Source: Amycolatopsis sp. WAC 01376 (GTDB lineage: Bacteria > Actinomycetota > Actinomycetes > Mycobacteriales > Pseudonocardiaceae). From it: a DNA stretch of 64,000 nt. The notes below the pieces were generated by a model, which was not told the origin of the DNA, made no database searches, and saw nothing but the letters and a program-made list of their open reading frames with translations. Of this stretch, positions 25,524 through 33,356 are shown piece after piece (position 1 is the stretch's first letter; the number at the start of each line of letters is the position of its first letter). Location: contig NZ_QHKL01000001.1 of assembly GCF_003947415.1 (NCBI RefSeq), positions 620,001 to 684,000 on the forward strand, in the 5' to 3' direction. The position numbers and the translations under genes are program-made.

Positions 25524-27101
25524 TCAGCCGCCCGGCAGTTGGGCACGCAGGCGATCGAGCCAGCGATCGATGGTGTCCTCGTACCGGCCGGGGTCGTTCC
25601 GGCGCTGCGCCTCGTCGACGGACGCGGCCACCGCCGCCCGGATCGACGCCGCGTGTTCGGGCAGCGCCAGGACCTCCTGGTAGTAGCCGTCGCGCATCTG
25701 GACGTCCGCCACCAGCTGGTAGTCCCTTGCCACTTCCGGGACGACGAGACCGTACGCCCAGCCGGGCGTCTGTCCCGGGCCGCGGGCGGTGACCACGATG
25801 ACCGTGGGGCGCACGGCCTTGACGACGTCGTTCGGCGAGGCACCGTGGGCGATGGCCTCGTCGTTCAGTCCGATGTAGTCGATCGACTTCCAGCCGCTGT
25901 AGTACGGGATCGCCCCCGCGTCGGAAACCGCGAGACTGCGTGCCGCCTCGGGCACCTCGGCGTTCGCGAGGCCCTTCCCGATGGCGACGTGGGCGCGTTG
26001 CAGATCCGGGCCGTAGTTGGCGATCACCGGCAGATCCGCCGATTCCGCGCCGGTCACGGCGACCCAGCCGACCGCGACCGCGCCGGTCACGGCGGCGATC
26101 CACCGGCGGCCGAGCTGTGCCATGGCCAGCCCCGCGCCGAGACACAGCACCGGGAACGCGTGGAAGGCGAACCGGTGCAGGTAGTCCATGGTCGGTCCGG
26201 ACACCGCGTACGTCATCCCGGTCAGGAGGACGACCGAGCACAGCACCAGGCCCGCGCCCCGGCTCGCCTTCCGGAACAGCAGGAAAGCGGTCAGCACGAG
26301 TAGCGGGGCGACCAGCCAGGCGGTCGTCTCCAGCCACACCGAACCGGAGTCGAGGTTGCCGAACTTGACGTAGAAGGTGTTCGGGAACGGGTGCCCGAAG
26401 TAGCTCCACCGCCAGCCGAAGTACGCGCCGCCGACGACGGCCACCCCGGCCACCAGCGCCCAGGTCCGGCCGCTCTTACGCCCGAGCCACACCCAGATGA
26501 GGAAGGCCGGGACGGTCGCGAGGACACCCTCCGGCCGGATCATCCCGGCGAGCAGCAGCAAGAGCGGCGGTTCCCACACCCGCACCGGGCGGCCTTGGAC
26601 CAGGTTCACGCCGACGATCGCGGCCCGCAGCACGACAGCGGCGAACGCGATGGTCTCCAGGCCCGCGGTGACATGGAAGTAGGACGGCACGAAGAGCACC
26701 AGCGCGCCGCCCGCCACGAGCGCGCCGAGCAGGCCCGCGCCGCGGTGCCCCGCCCGGACCAGCATCACGAGGATGCCGATTCCCAGTACGAGCGACGTCA
26801 CCTTCGCGACGGTCTCCAGCGGCACTCCGATGAGCGCGAAGGGCACGTGCCAGAGCATCCAGAGGAAGTTGGTGAAGCCTTCGATCGGGTCTTCGCCGAC
26901 GTTCCACACCGGACCGTGGCCGTCGGCCATGTTCGCCGAGTACCGGAAGGTGATGAAGGCGTCGTCGATGGTGAGGAACCACGCCGCCCAGCAGCCGACG
27001 AGGAAAAGCGCTCCGAATCCGAGCAGGACGACGAGGAGGCCTCGGCGTCGTTTCGGTTCCGGGACGGCGTCGGCCTCGGTTCGCTCCGCCGTGGTCGTCA
27101 T
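25524..27101 (-). CDS. GT-C superfamily (AftB-like) membrane glycosyltransferase, Pse-operon member
   Basis: A 525-residue polytopic protein with about ten membrane helices and a C-terminal soluble domain of about 150 residues. The first extracytoplasmic loop carries IDDAFITFRYSANMADGHGP and a GEDPIEGFTNFLW segment; this Asp-containing loop is the GT-C hallmark, close to that of arabinofuranosyltransferase AftB. It should transfer a sugar from a polyprenyl-phosphate donor on the outer face. Its start overlaps the pseG stop (ATGA), so it is coupled to pseudaminic-acid genes. Similar proteins are at 47996 and 59318. Confidence 0.78.
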   Translation of the reverse strand: MTTTAERTEADAVPEPKRRRGLLVVLLGFGALFLVGCWAAWFLTIDDAFITFRYSANMADGHGPVWNVGEDPIEGFTNFLWMLWHVPFALIGVPLETVAKVTSLVLGIGILVMLVRAGHRGAGLLGALVAGGALVLFVPSYFHVTAGLETIAFAAVVLRAAIVGVNLVQGRPVRVWEPPLLLLLAGMIRPEGVLATVPAFLIWVWLGRKSGRTWALVAGVAVVGGAYFGWRWSYFGHPFPNTFYVKFGNLDSGSVWLETTAWLVAPLLVLTAFLLFRKASRGAGLVLCSVVLLTGMTYAVSGPTMDYLHRFAFHAFPVLCLGAGLAMAQLGRRWIAAVTGAVAVGWVAVTGAESADLPVIANYGPDLQRAHVAIGKGLANAEVPEAARSLAVSDAGAIPYYSGWKSIDYIGLNDEAIAHGASPNDVVKAVRPTVIVVTARGPGQTPGWAYGLVVPEVARDYQLVADVQMRDGYYQEVLALPEHAASIRAAVAASVDEAQRRNDPGRYEDTIDRWLDRLRAQLPGG

Positions 27102-28069
27102 CCCGTCACCCTCGTCTTCTCCAGCCGGTCCAGCACCCGGTCCACCCCTCGCCCGTCCACAAGAGCCATCGAAGTCCCGGAGAGACCGTTACGCGCCGAC
27201 GGGTCCGACATCAGTCCTCTGAGTGTCTCGGTGGCCTGGCCGTCGAGCGCGTCCGCGCCGCCCAGCCCGGCCGCCAGCCCGAGCCCGAGCGCCGCCCGGT
27301 AGCCCGCGTCCTGGTTCGGGACCAGGCGGACGACCGCGGTGGGCACGCCGAGACAGCACAGTTCGAGGAGGGTCACCCCGGCCGCGCTGATCGCCAGATC
27401 CGTTTCCACCAGCAGGCCGAGCAGCCCGGGCCCGGGCGGCGCGACCCGGAACTCCTGACCGGGCAGCGGTTCGGGCACGGCCGGTTCACCGCGCACGAGC
27501 ACGTCTGCTTCGAAAGGCAGCCGAGTGTCGCGAAGGGCGCGTAAGAGCGCGCTGACCGTTTCGGCCCATTCCGCGCCGCCGCCGAGCACCACGGTGACTC
27601 GCGGCCGTTCGCCACCGGATCGTCGCTCGGAACGCTTTTCCCTCGCCTGCACGACGGCTTCACGCAGCGGCGCGTAGGCCACGCCCCTGAGCAACTCCCC
27701 CGATCCGTCGCCCGGCCTCGGCCCAGGCTCGAAGGCACAGTCGACGACGAGATCCGCCGCGCGCCTGCCGAAGACGTCATCCTCGATGGACACCAGCAGC
27801 GCGCCTGCGGCGTTGACCTCTTCGCGCACTTCGCCGAGACCGTAGTGATCGACGACCACCGCGTCGAAACCCTCGAAGGGCACGGACGGCACCACCGGAA
27901 CCGACAGCTCACCGAACCGCGCGGCCAGCCATTCGGCGTTGTCCACCCGGCCCGAGAAAACGACCTCCCAGCCCCTCGCGACGGCGCGTTCGGCATAGGC
28001 GACCATGCGCGAGACGTGGCCGGCGCCGATCGACGGCGAGGCGTCGGCCCGGAGCAGCAGCCGGGTCAT
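27098..28069 (-). CDS. pseG: PseG-like UDP-sugar hydrolase (pseudaminic acid pathway)
   Basis: A 323-residue GT-B-fold protein. The N terminus (LLLRADASPSIGAGHVSRM) has the PseG signature R-D-x-S-x-x-I-G-x-G-H-x-x-R, with Asp/His catalytic candidates. The C-terminal lobe has VTVVLGGGAEWAETV and ISAAGVTLLELCCLGVP for nucleotide binding. PseG removes UDP from UDP-2,4-diacetamido-2,4,6-trideoxy-altropyranose. It starts within the pseF stop (ATGA) and ends within the start of a GT-C gene (ATGA), so all three are translationally coupled. Confidence 0.85.
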   Translation of the reverse strand: MTRLLLRADASPSIGAGHVSRMVAYAERAVARGWEVVFSGRVDNAEWLAARFGELSVPVVPSVPFEGFDAVVVDHYGLGEVREEVNAAGALLVSIEDDVFGRRAADLVVDCAFEPGPRPGDGSGELLRGVAYAPLREAVVQAREKRSERRSGGERPRVTVVLGGGAEWAETVSALLRALRDTRLPFEADVLVRGEPAVPEPLPGQEFRVAPPGPGLLGLLVETDLAISAAGVTLLELCCLGVPTAVVRLVPNQDAGYRAALGLGLAAGLGGADALDGQATETLRGLMSDPSARNGLSGTSMALVDGRGVDRVLDRLEKTRVTG

Positions 28070-28821
28070 CGGGCGACCTTCTTCTGCTCGACGTGCGCGT
28101 TGAGCTCCACCAGCTCCGGCCGTGCGCGGAGGATGGAGACCACCTCGCGCCAGTCGCCGGCACGGTCGCCCAGTTCGGCCACGATCCCTTCGATGACAGC
28201 CCAGTCCTCGGGGGTGTCCAAGGTCACGCGCAGGTCGTCGGCGGGCGGGCTCACGACGATCCCGGCGCAGGAATACCGCTCCGGCTTCGCGTAGATGCCC
28301 GAAGTCACATGCTCGCGATCGGCACCGCGAGCGGTTTCGACCTGTTCGACGAGCACCCCGGTGCGCACGAGTTCGGCGTCGAAACCACGCGGCAGGGTGC
28401 GCACCAGCACGGTGCTCAGATAGTCCAGCGACGGCTGCGCGCGCCACTGCGCCACGAGCTGCCCGATCAGCCCCGGGTCCAGCAGTGGGCAGTCTGCGGT
28501 GAGCCGCACCACGGCGTCGGCCGGGTACGACTCGACAGCGACCGCGAAGCGCGCGAGGACGTCGTCAAGCGGCCCCCTGGCGACCAGAGCGCCGTGCCGG
28601 GCGGCCTCCTCGGCCACCGCGTCGTCGTCGGCCTCCGTCGACGTCGCGACCACGACGTTGTCGATCCCCGGCGAAGCCGCCGCCGCGCGGATGACCCAGC
28701 CGAGCACGCTCCGGCCCGCCAGCGGACGGAGGACTTTGCCAGGTAGCCGGGTGGACGACGCGCGTGCCTGGATGACGGCGTTGACCACGTGGGCCCCGGG
28801 GTCTGCATCCATGGGTGACAT
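28066..28821 (-). CDS. pseF: PseF/SpsF-like cytidylyltransferase
   Basis: A protein of about 251 residues with the nonulosonate cytidylyltransferase motif NAVIQARASSTRLPGKVLRPLAG-type start (ARxxSxRLPGK) and downstream VVRLTADCPLLDP. In pseudaminic-acid pathways this enzyme activates the sugar as CMP-Pse. The start is uncertain: ATGs at 28821 and 28812 both fit, while the frame extends to 28932 across the divergent pseB start. Only 40 bp separate it from pseB, so the two share a compact divergent promoter. Confidence 0.8.
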   Translation of the reverse strand: MSPMDADPGAHVVNAVIQARASSTRLPGKVLRPLAGRSVLGWVIRAAAASPGIDNVVVATSTEADDDAVAEEAARHGALVARGPLDDVLARFAVAVESYPADAVVRLTADCPLLDPGLIGQLVAQWRAQPSLDYLSTVLVRTLPRGFDAELVRTGVLVEQVETARGADREHVTSGIYAKPERYSCAGIVVSPPADDLRVTLDTPEDWAVIEGIVAELGDRAGDWREVVSILRARPELVELNAHVEQKKVAR

Positions 28822-28861
28822 GATGTCGTGCGGCAGTAGCACCGAAACGCGGAGGTCAACG

Positions 28862-29845
28862 ATGTCCGAGCTGGATGGCTCCAGCATCCTGCTCACCGGC
28901 GGGACCGGTTCGTTCGGCAAGGCGTTCATCACCTACGCCCTGGCCGAGCTGAACCCGCGACGGCTGGTCGTGCTCTCCCGCGATGAGCTCAAGCAGTACG
29001 AAGCCCGGCAGCAGTTCGACAACGACCCGAGGCTGCGCTGGTTCATCGGCGACATCCGGGACCGCCGCCGCCTCGAGCGCGCGATGCACGGCGTCGACTA
29101 CGTGGTGCACGCCGCGGCGCTCAAGCAGGTCGACACGGGTGAGTACAACCCGTTCGAATTCGTGCAGACCAACGTCGTCGGCTCGCAGCACGTCATCGAG
29201 GCCGCGATCGACACGGGCGTCAAGAAGGTCGTCGCGCTGTCGACGGACAAGGCGTCCAGCCCGATCAACCTCTACGGCGCCACGAAGCTGTGCGCCGACC
29301 GGATGTTCATCAGCGCGAACCACTACGCCGCGACACATCCGACCAGGTTCTCCGTGGTCCGCTACGGCAACGTGATGGGCTCGCGCGGCAGCGTGATCCC
29401 GTTCTTCCGCGCGCTCGCGGCCAAGGGCGAATCGCTGCCGATCACGCACAAGGAGATGACCCGCTTCTGGATCACGCTCCCGCAGGCCGTGCAGTTCGTG
29501 ATCGATTCCTTCGACCAGATGAACGGCGGCGAGCTGTACGTGCCGCGCATCCCGAGCATGCGGCTGGTCGATCTCGCGCAGGCGATCGCGCCCGGTTCGC
29601 CGATGCACGAGGTCGGCATCCGGCCCGGCGAGAAGCTGCACGAAGAGATGATCGCCCCCGACGACGCCCGACGGACCGTGCGGCTGAGCGACCGGTACGT
29701 CGTGCAGCCGCATATCGCGGGCTGGGGCTACGAGCCGCCGACGGGCGGTGAGGCCGTGCCGGACAACTTCGCCTACCGCTCGGACACCAACGACCTGTGG
29801 CTCGACGCGGACGAGCTGCGCGACCTGGTCGAGCAGTATGGGTGA
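28862..29845 (+). CDS. pseB: UDP-N-acetylglucosamine 4,6-dehydratase (inverting)
   Basis: A 327-residue extended SDR. The NAD motif is LLTGGTGSFGKAF (residues 9-21), the catalytic region has STDKASSPINLYGATKL with the Tyr-x-x-x-Lys pair, and the substrate loop has RYGNVMGSRGSVIPFF. This set matches PseB/FlaA1, which makes the 4-keto-6-deoxy-L-arabino sugar that opens the pseudaminic-acid pathway. The ATG is preceded by GGAGG at 28850-28854. The stop overlaps the pseC start by 8 bp. Confidence 0.9.
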   Translation: MSELDGSSILLTGGTGSFGKAFITYALAELNPRRLVVLSRDELKQYEARQQFDNDPRLRWFIGDIRDRRRLERAMHGVDYVVHAAALKQVDTGEYNPFEFVQTNVVGSQHVIEAAIDTGVKKVVALSTDKASSPINLYGATKLCADRMFISANHYAATHPTRFSVVRYGNVMGSRGSVIPFFRALAAKGESLPITHKEMTRFWITLPQAVQFVIDSFDQMNGGELYVPRIPSMRLVDLAQAIAPGSPMHEVGIRPGEKLHEEMIAPDDARRTVRLSDRYVVQPHIAGWGYEPPTGGEAVPDNFAYRSDTNDLWLDADELRDLVEQYG

Positions 29846-30977
29846 CTTCCTTCCCTACGGCCGTCAATCCGTTTCGGACGAGGACATCGCCGCCGTCACC
29901 GAGGTGCTGCGCGGCGACTGGCTGACCACCGGCCCCGCCGTCACCCGCTTCGAAGAGGACCTCGCCGAGCACACCGGCGGGATGCCCGCGGTGGCCGTCA
30001 CCTCGGGCACGGCCGCGCTGCACGTCGCGTACGCGGCGGCCGGGATCGGCCCCGGTGACGAGGTCGTCACGTCGCCGATGACGTTCGTCGCCACCGCCGT
30101 GACCGCGGTGCTGCTGGGTGGCAAGGTCGTGTTCGCCGACGTCGAGGCGGACACCGGCAACCTCGACCCGGCGGCGGCTTCGGCGGCCGTCACCTCGCGG
30201 ACCAAGGTCGTCGCGGCCGTGGACTACGCCGGCCACCCGGCGGAACTGGACGAACTCGGCCGCATCGCCCGCGACAACGGCGCGCTGCTGCTGGAGGACG
30301 CCGCGCATTCCGTCGGCGGAAGCTGGCAGGGAAGGCCGGTCGGTTCACTCGCCGACCTCACCACGTTCTCCTTCTTCCCCACCAAGAACCTCACCACGGC
30401 CGAGGGCGGCGCGGTCATCGCCGCCTCGGACGAGCTGCTGGCGCGGGCCCGCGGTTTCCGCAATCACGGGCTGGTGCGGGACAAGGCGGCGCAGCGCTAT
30501 CCGGACGAAGGCGCGTGGCATCAGGAGGTGCACGAGTTCGGCCTCAACTACCGGCTGCCGGATGTGTTGTGCGCCTTGGGAAGCAGCCAGCTGCGCAGGC
30601 TCGCCGAATTCAAGAAGCGCCGCGCGGAGATCCACGCGCGCTACACCGCCGCACTGTCCTCTTTGGACGGAGTGCTGACGCCCGCGGTGCGCGAAGGCGC
30701 GGACCCGGTGTGGCACCTGTACCCGCTGCGAGTCCTCGAAGGACGCCGCCGCGCGATGTTCGATCACTTGCGCGACAAGGGAATCGGCGTGCAGGTCAAC
30801 TACATCCCGGTGTACTGGCACCCGGTGTTCGAGGATCTCGGATACCGGCGCGGGATGTGCCCGAACGCGGAGCTGTACTACAGCCAGGAGCTTTCGCTGC
30901 CGCTGTTCCCGGCGCTGACCGACGCCGACGTGGACCGCGTCATCGACGAGGTCCACGCCTTCTTTCGTGAGCGGTAA
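29838..30977 (+). CDS. pseC: UDP-4-amino-sugar aminotransferase PseC
   Basis: A 379-residue DegT/DnrJ/EryC1-family PLP aminotransferase. Motifs: AVTSGTAALHVAYAAAGI, LLLEDAAHSVGG, and the PLP lysine Lys183 in FFPTKNLTTAEGG. The C-terminal YIPVYWHPVFEDLGY is typical of PseC. It adds the 4-amino group to the PseB product using glutamate as donor. The start overlaps the end of pseB, which implies co-translation. A 21-bp-unit array follows downstream. Confidence 0.9.
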   Translation: MGDFLPYGRQSVSDEDIAAVTEVLRGDWLTTGPAVTRFEEDLAEHTGGMPAVAVTSGTAALHVAYAAAGIGPGDEVVTSPMTFVATAVTAVLLGGKVVFADVEADTGNLDPAAASAAVTSRTKVVAAVDYAGHPAELDELGRIARDNGALLLEDAAHSVGGSWQGRPVGSLADLTTFSFFPTKNLTTAEGGAVIAASDELLARARGFRNHGLVRDKAAQRYPDEGAWHQEVHEFGLNYRLPDVLCALGSSQLRRLAEFKKRRAEIHARYTAALSSLDGVLTPAVREGADPVWHLYPLRVLEGRRRAMFDHLRDKGIGVQVNYIPVYWHPVFEDLGYRRGMCPNAELYYSQELSLPLFPALTDADVDRVIDEVHAFFRER

Positions 30978-31027
30978 TGACGGCTAGGGCCAACCGTGTC
31001 TTGCAGGTGCATGGATGGCGCTTTCAC

Positions 31028-31172
31028 GTGACTACTCGGACGACACGCGTGATTGGAGGGACGACACGCGTGATCAGGCGGACGACTCGCGGCGGAACCT
31101 TGGCCGCGGTCGTGTCGTCCGTCCAATCACGCGTGTCGTCCGCCGGATCACGCGTGTCGTCCGATCAGTCAC
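31028..31172. repeat. Opposed 21-bp unit arrays, three plus three (array II)
   Basis: Forward units start at 31028, 31049 and 31070 (GTGAT-N5-GGACGACACGC, with small variation). Reverse units occupy 31110-31130, 31131-31151 and 31152-31172. The centre (31091-31109) is a short GC-rich spacer. Spacing within each array is exactly 21 bp. It lies between convergent pseC and pseI. Confidence 0.85.
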
Positions 31173-31256
31173 GCGTGAGCGCCAGCGCCGGACCTCGTGA
31201 GCGCGGGTGGGCGGCTCCTTCAGCGCTTCCGATGGCCCGGCGCCGAACTCGTATGT

Positions 31257-31303
31257 CGTGAAGGGCACCTGTGAGACCTTCATCGTCTCAAAGGGACCCT
31301 TCA
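31257..31303. terminator. Imperfect hairpin upstream of the pseI 3' end
   Basis: GTGAAGGG near 31257 pairs with CCCTTCAC ending at 31303, and an inner TGAGAC pairs with GTCTCA. It is a decayed relative of the GAAAGG...CCTTTC palindromes elsewhere in the window and may terminate transcripts from pseC or pseI. The rest of 30978-31337 shows nothing coding. Confidence 0.5.
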
Positions 31304-31337
31304 CACGGCATCGTTGTGTCTGGTGGGGTCGCCGCCC

Positions 31338-32393
31338 CTAGATCAGGCCCCAGGTGAGTGCGGTGCCCTTCGGGACGTCGGAGGCGAAGGTGCGGCCGAG
31401 TACGTTCACGATCTCGGCGGGCGCCAGCCCACCGGCGGGCCGGATCGAGCGCACGTTCTCCCGCGTCACGGTGTCCCCGGCGCGCACGTCCTCGACGACG
31501 TAAAGGGAACGCCGCAACCGCAGACCTTCCTTCTCGCTCTCGCGCGGCCCGATCACCGCCGCGCCCAGCGCTTCCCAGGCGCGGTGGGATTCGGTGACCA
31601 GCGCGGCCAGTTCGGCGGGCTCCAGGGAGAACTCCGAGTCGACGCCGCCGTCGCTCCTGGCCAGCGTCACGTGCTTTTCGATGGCGACGGCGCCGAGCGC
31701 GACGGCCGCCAGCGGGGCGCCGATGCCGGGCGTGTGGTCCGACAGGCCGACGAGTGTCCCGGTCACGCCTGCCAGGACCGGCAGGCCACGCAGGTTGCTC
31801 TCGCTGGGCGACGCCGGGTAGCTGGCGGTGCAGCCGAGCACGATCAGCTGGTCGTTGCCCGCCGCACGCGCGGTCCGGACCGCCGCGTCGATCTCGGCGA
31901 CGCTGGCCATGCCGGTCGAGATGATCAGCGGTTTGCCGGTTTTCGCGCACAGTTCGATCAGCGGCAGGTCGACGATCTCCGACGACGCGATCTTGTACGC
32001 GGGCGCGTCCAGCGACTCCAGCAGGTCGACGGCGGTGGGGTCGAAGGGGCTGGAGAAGATTTCGAGGCCATGGGCGCGGGCGCGCTCGAACAGCGGCTCG
32101 TGCCACTCCCACGGCGTGTGGGCGCGCTCGTAGAGCTTGTAGAGGTTCTCGCCGCCCCACAGCGAATGCGAGTCGCTGACGCGGAAAGCGGGGGCGTCGA
32201 CGTCGATGGTGATCGTGTCCGGCCGGTAGGTCTGGAGTTTGACCGCCTGCGCGCCGGTTTCGGCGATCGCGTCGACGATTTCGAGCGCCCGCTCCAGCTC
32301 ACCGTTGTGGTTACCGGACATTTCGGCGATGACGAACGGCGGATGCCCGGCCCCGATGCGGTGCGCGCCGATCCGGACTTCCTGTGCTGACAT
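31338..32393 (-). CDS. pseI: Pseudaminic acid synthase
   Basis: A 351-residue NeuB-family enzyme with an N-terminal TIM barrel (FVIAEMSGNHNGELE, AVKLQTYRPDTITID, FSSPFDPTAVDLLES, GLSDHTPG, AIEKHVTL) and a C-terminal antifreeze-like SAF domain (residues about 290-351). It condenses a 2,4-diacetamido hexose with phosphoenolpyruvate. The KLQTYRPDTIT and TPWEWHEPLF strings resemble PseI more than sialic or legionaminic acid synthases. It is last in a four-gene operon; GGGAGG lies 10 nt before the ATG. Confidence 0.88.
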   Translation of the reverse strand: MSAQEVRIGAHRIGAGHPPFVIAEMSGNHNGELERALEIVDAIAETGAQAVKLQTYRPDTITIDVDAPAFRVSDSHSLWGGENLYKLYERAHTPWEWHEPLFERARAHGLEIFSSPFDPTAVDLLESLDAPAYKIASSEIVDLPLIELCAKTGKPLIISTGMASVAEIDAAVRTARAAGNDQLIVLGCTASYPASPSESNLRGLPVLAGVTGTLVGLSDHTPGIGAPLAAVALGAVAIEKHVTLARSDGGVDSEFSLEPAELAALVTESHRAWEALGAAVIGPRESEKEGLRLRRSLYVVEDVRAGDTVTRENVRSIRPAGGLAPAEIVNVLGRTFASDVPKGTALTWGLI

Positions 32394-32423
32394 GGACGAA
32401 ACGCCTCCCTGACGACGGTCTGG

Positions 32424-32876
32424 TCAGGACACAGTCTTACGCAGCTTCCGGAAACCGTCGACGGCAGGCGCGCTCTCGGCGTACCCCGCGCGGTCGAAGA
32501 GCGCGGCCGACGCCGCGTTGTCCCGGTGCACCGCGGCCACGACGACCCGCACGGGGTGACTCGCGGTCACGGCTCGTTCGCCTTCCGCCAGCACCGCGCC
32601 CGACAGACCGCGGCCGCGGCTTTCCGGCGCGAGGGTGATGCTGACCTCCCAGACACCCTCGTCCTCGCGGTCGAACCGGACGGTGCCGACCGGGATGCCG
32701 TCGAATTCGACGACGTACAGCTCCCTGTCCGGTGCCGCCAGCACCCCGCGCAGCCAGGCGGAATGCTCTTCGAGCGTGATCACGCCGGTCGAACGGGACG
32801 CCTGCCGGGTCCGAGGGTCGTTCCGCCAGGCGAGCAGCAGCCCCGCGTCGGCTTCCGTGGCCTTTCGGGCCGGCAC
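32424..32876 (-). CDS. pseH: GNAT N-acetyltransferase, PseH-like
   Basis: A 150-residue GNAT protein. The N terminus (ATEADAGLLLAWRNDPRTR) carries the W-R-N pattern typical of PseH and related amino-sugar acetyltransferases. The acetyl-CoA loop is ESRGRGLSGAVLAEGE, and a second conserved patch is HRDNAASAALFDRAGY. It would acetylate the 4-amino group made by PseC. The GTG start lies 3 bp from the upstream stop, so the gene is co-translated within the operon. Confidence 0.82.
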   Translation of the reverse strand: MPARKATEADAGLLLAWRNDPRTRQASRSTGVITLEEHSAWLRGVLAAPDRELYVVEFDGIPVGTVRFDREDEGVWEVSITLAPESRGRGLSGAVLAEGERAVTASHPVRVVVAAVHRDNAASAALFDRAGYAESAPAVDGFRKLRKTVS

Positions 32877-32879
32877 GGG

Positions 32880-33320
32880 TTACTGAGCCTGCTCGATGGT
32901 GTCGCGCTGACGGTCTTCGATCCGGCGCAGCCGGTCCTCGTACCGGGCGATCCCGGCGAGCCGGACCCGGATCTGGGCGTGCTGGCGCTGGATCTCCTGG
33001 ATCAGGCTGCGCGCCTCGGCCAGTTCGGGCTTGTCGGCGTGCGCCGGCAGCGACAGCGACTCGCGCAGATCCTCCAGCTGGGCCTCCTGGGCCGCGACGC
33101 TCGGGATGAGGCGGTCGAGCTCGGCGCGGGTCCAGCGCAGGTCGCCGCGCGCGTGCTCGACGCCGCGCACGGCGCCGTCGAGCCGGCGCCGGTGGTCCGC
33201 GGTGGCGTGTTCGAGCTCGTTGACGCGCCCGTTGAGGTCGCGGAGCCGCTCGTCGATCCGGAAGTCGATGAGCCGGGCGATCCGGCCGATCACGCCGCTG
33301 CGGAGTTTCTGCACTGCCAT
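32880..33320 (-). CDS. Coiled-coil protein within the Pse operon
   Basis: A 146-residue protein of unknown function, almost entirely helical with strong heptad character (LRDLNGRVNELEHATADHRRR, LDRLIPSVAAQEAQLEDLRES). There is no signal peptide or membrane segment. It is tightly packed between the GT29-like gene (36 bp) and pseH (3 bp). Such proteins often follow glycosyltransferases and may hold enzymes in a complex; that is inference only. Confidence 0.7.
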   Translation of the reverse strand: MAVQKLRSGVIGRIARLIDFRIDERLRDLNGRVNELEHATADHRRRLDGAVRGVEHARGDLRWTRAELDRLIPSVAAQEAQLEDLRESLSLPAHADKPELAEARSLIQEIQRQHAQIRVRLAGIARYEDRLRRIEDRQRDTIEQAQ

Positions 33321-33356
33321 GGGGTGGTTCCTTCTCGGAGTGGGCTGGCTGGGAGT

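Noticed and set aside
31028..31172. CRISPR-like array
   Set aside because: Units are only 21 bp, most of the unit is conserved with a 5-base variable part, halves are inverted, and no cas genes are present.
30977..31261. Reading frame across array II giving a 7-residue repeat protein
   Set aside because: The period of 21 bp is a multiple of three, so any open phase reads as a heptad repeat. Codon use is not like the neighbours and the array is inverted in its second half.
27098..32393. Legionaminic or sialic acid pathway instead of pseudaminic acid
   Set aside because: An inverting PseB with PseC, PseH and PseG plus the KLQTYRPDTIT and TPWEWH strings of the synthase favour pseudaminic acid, though not proven.
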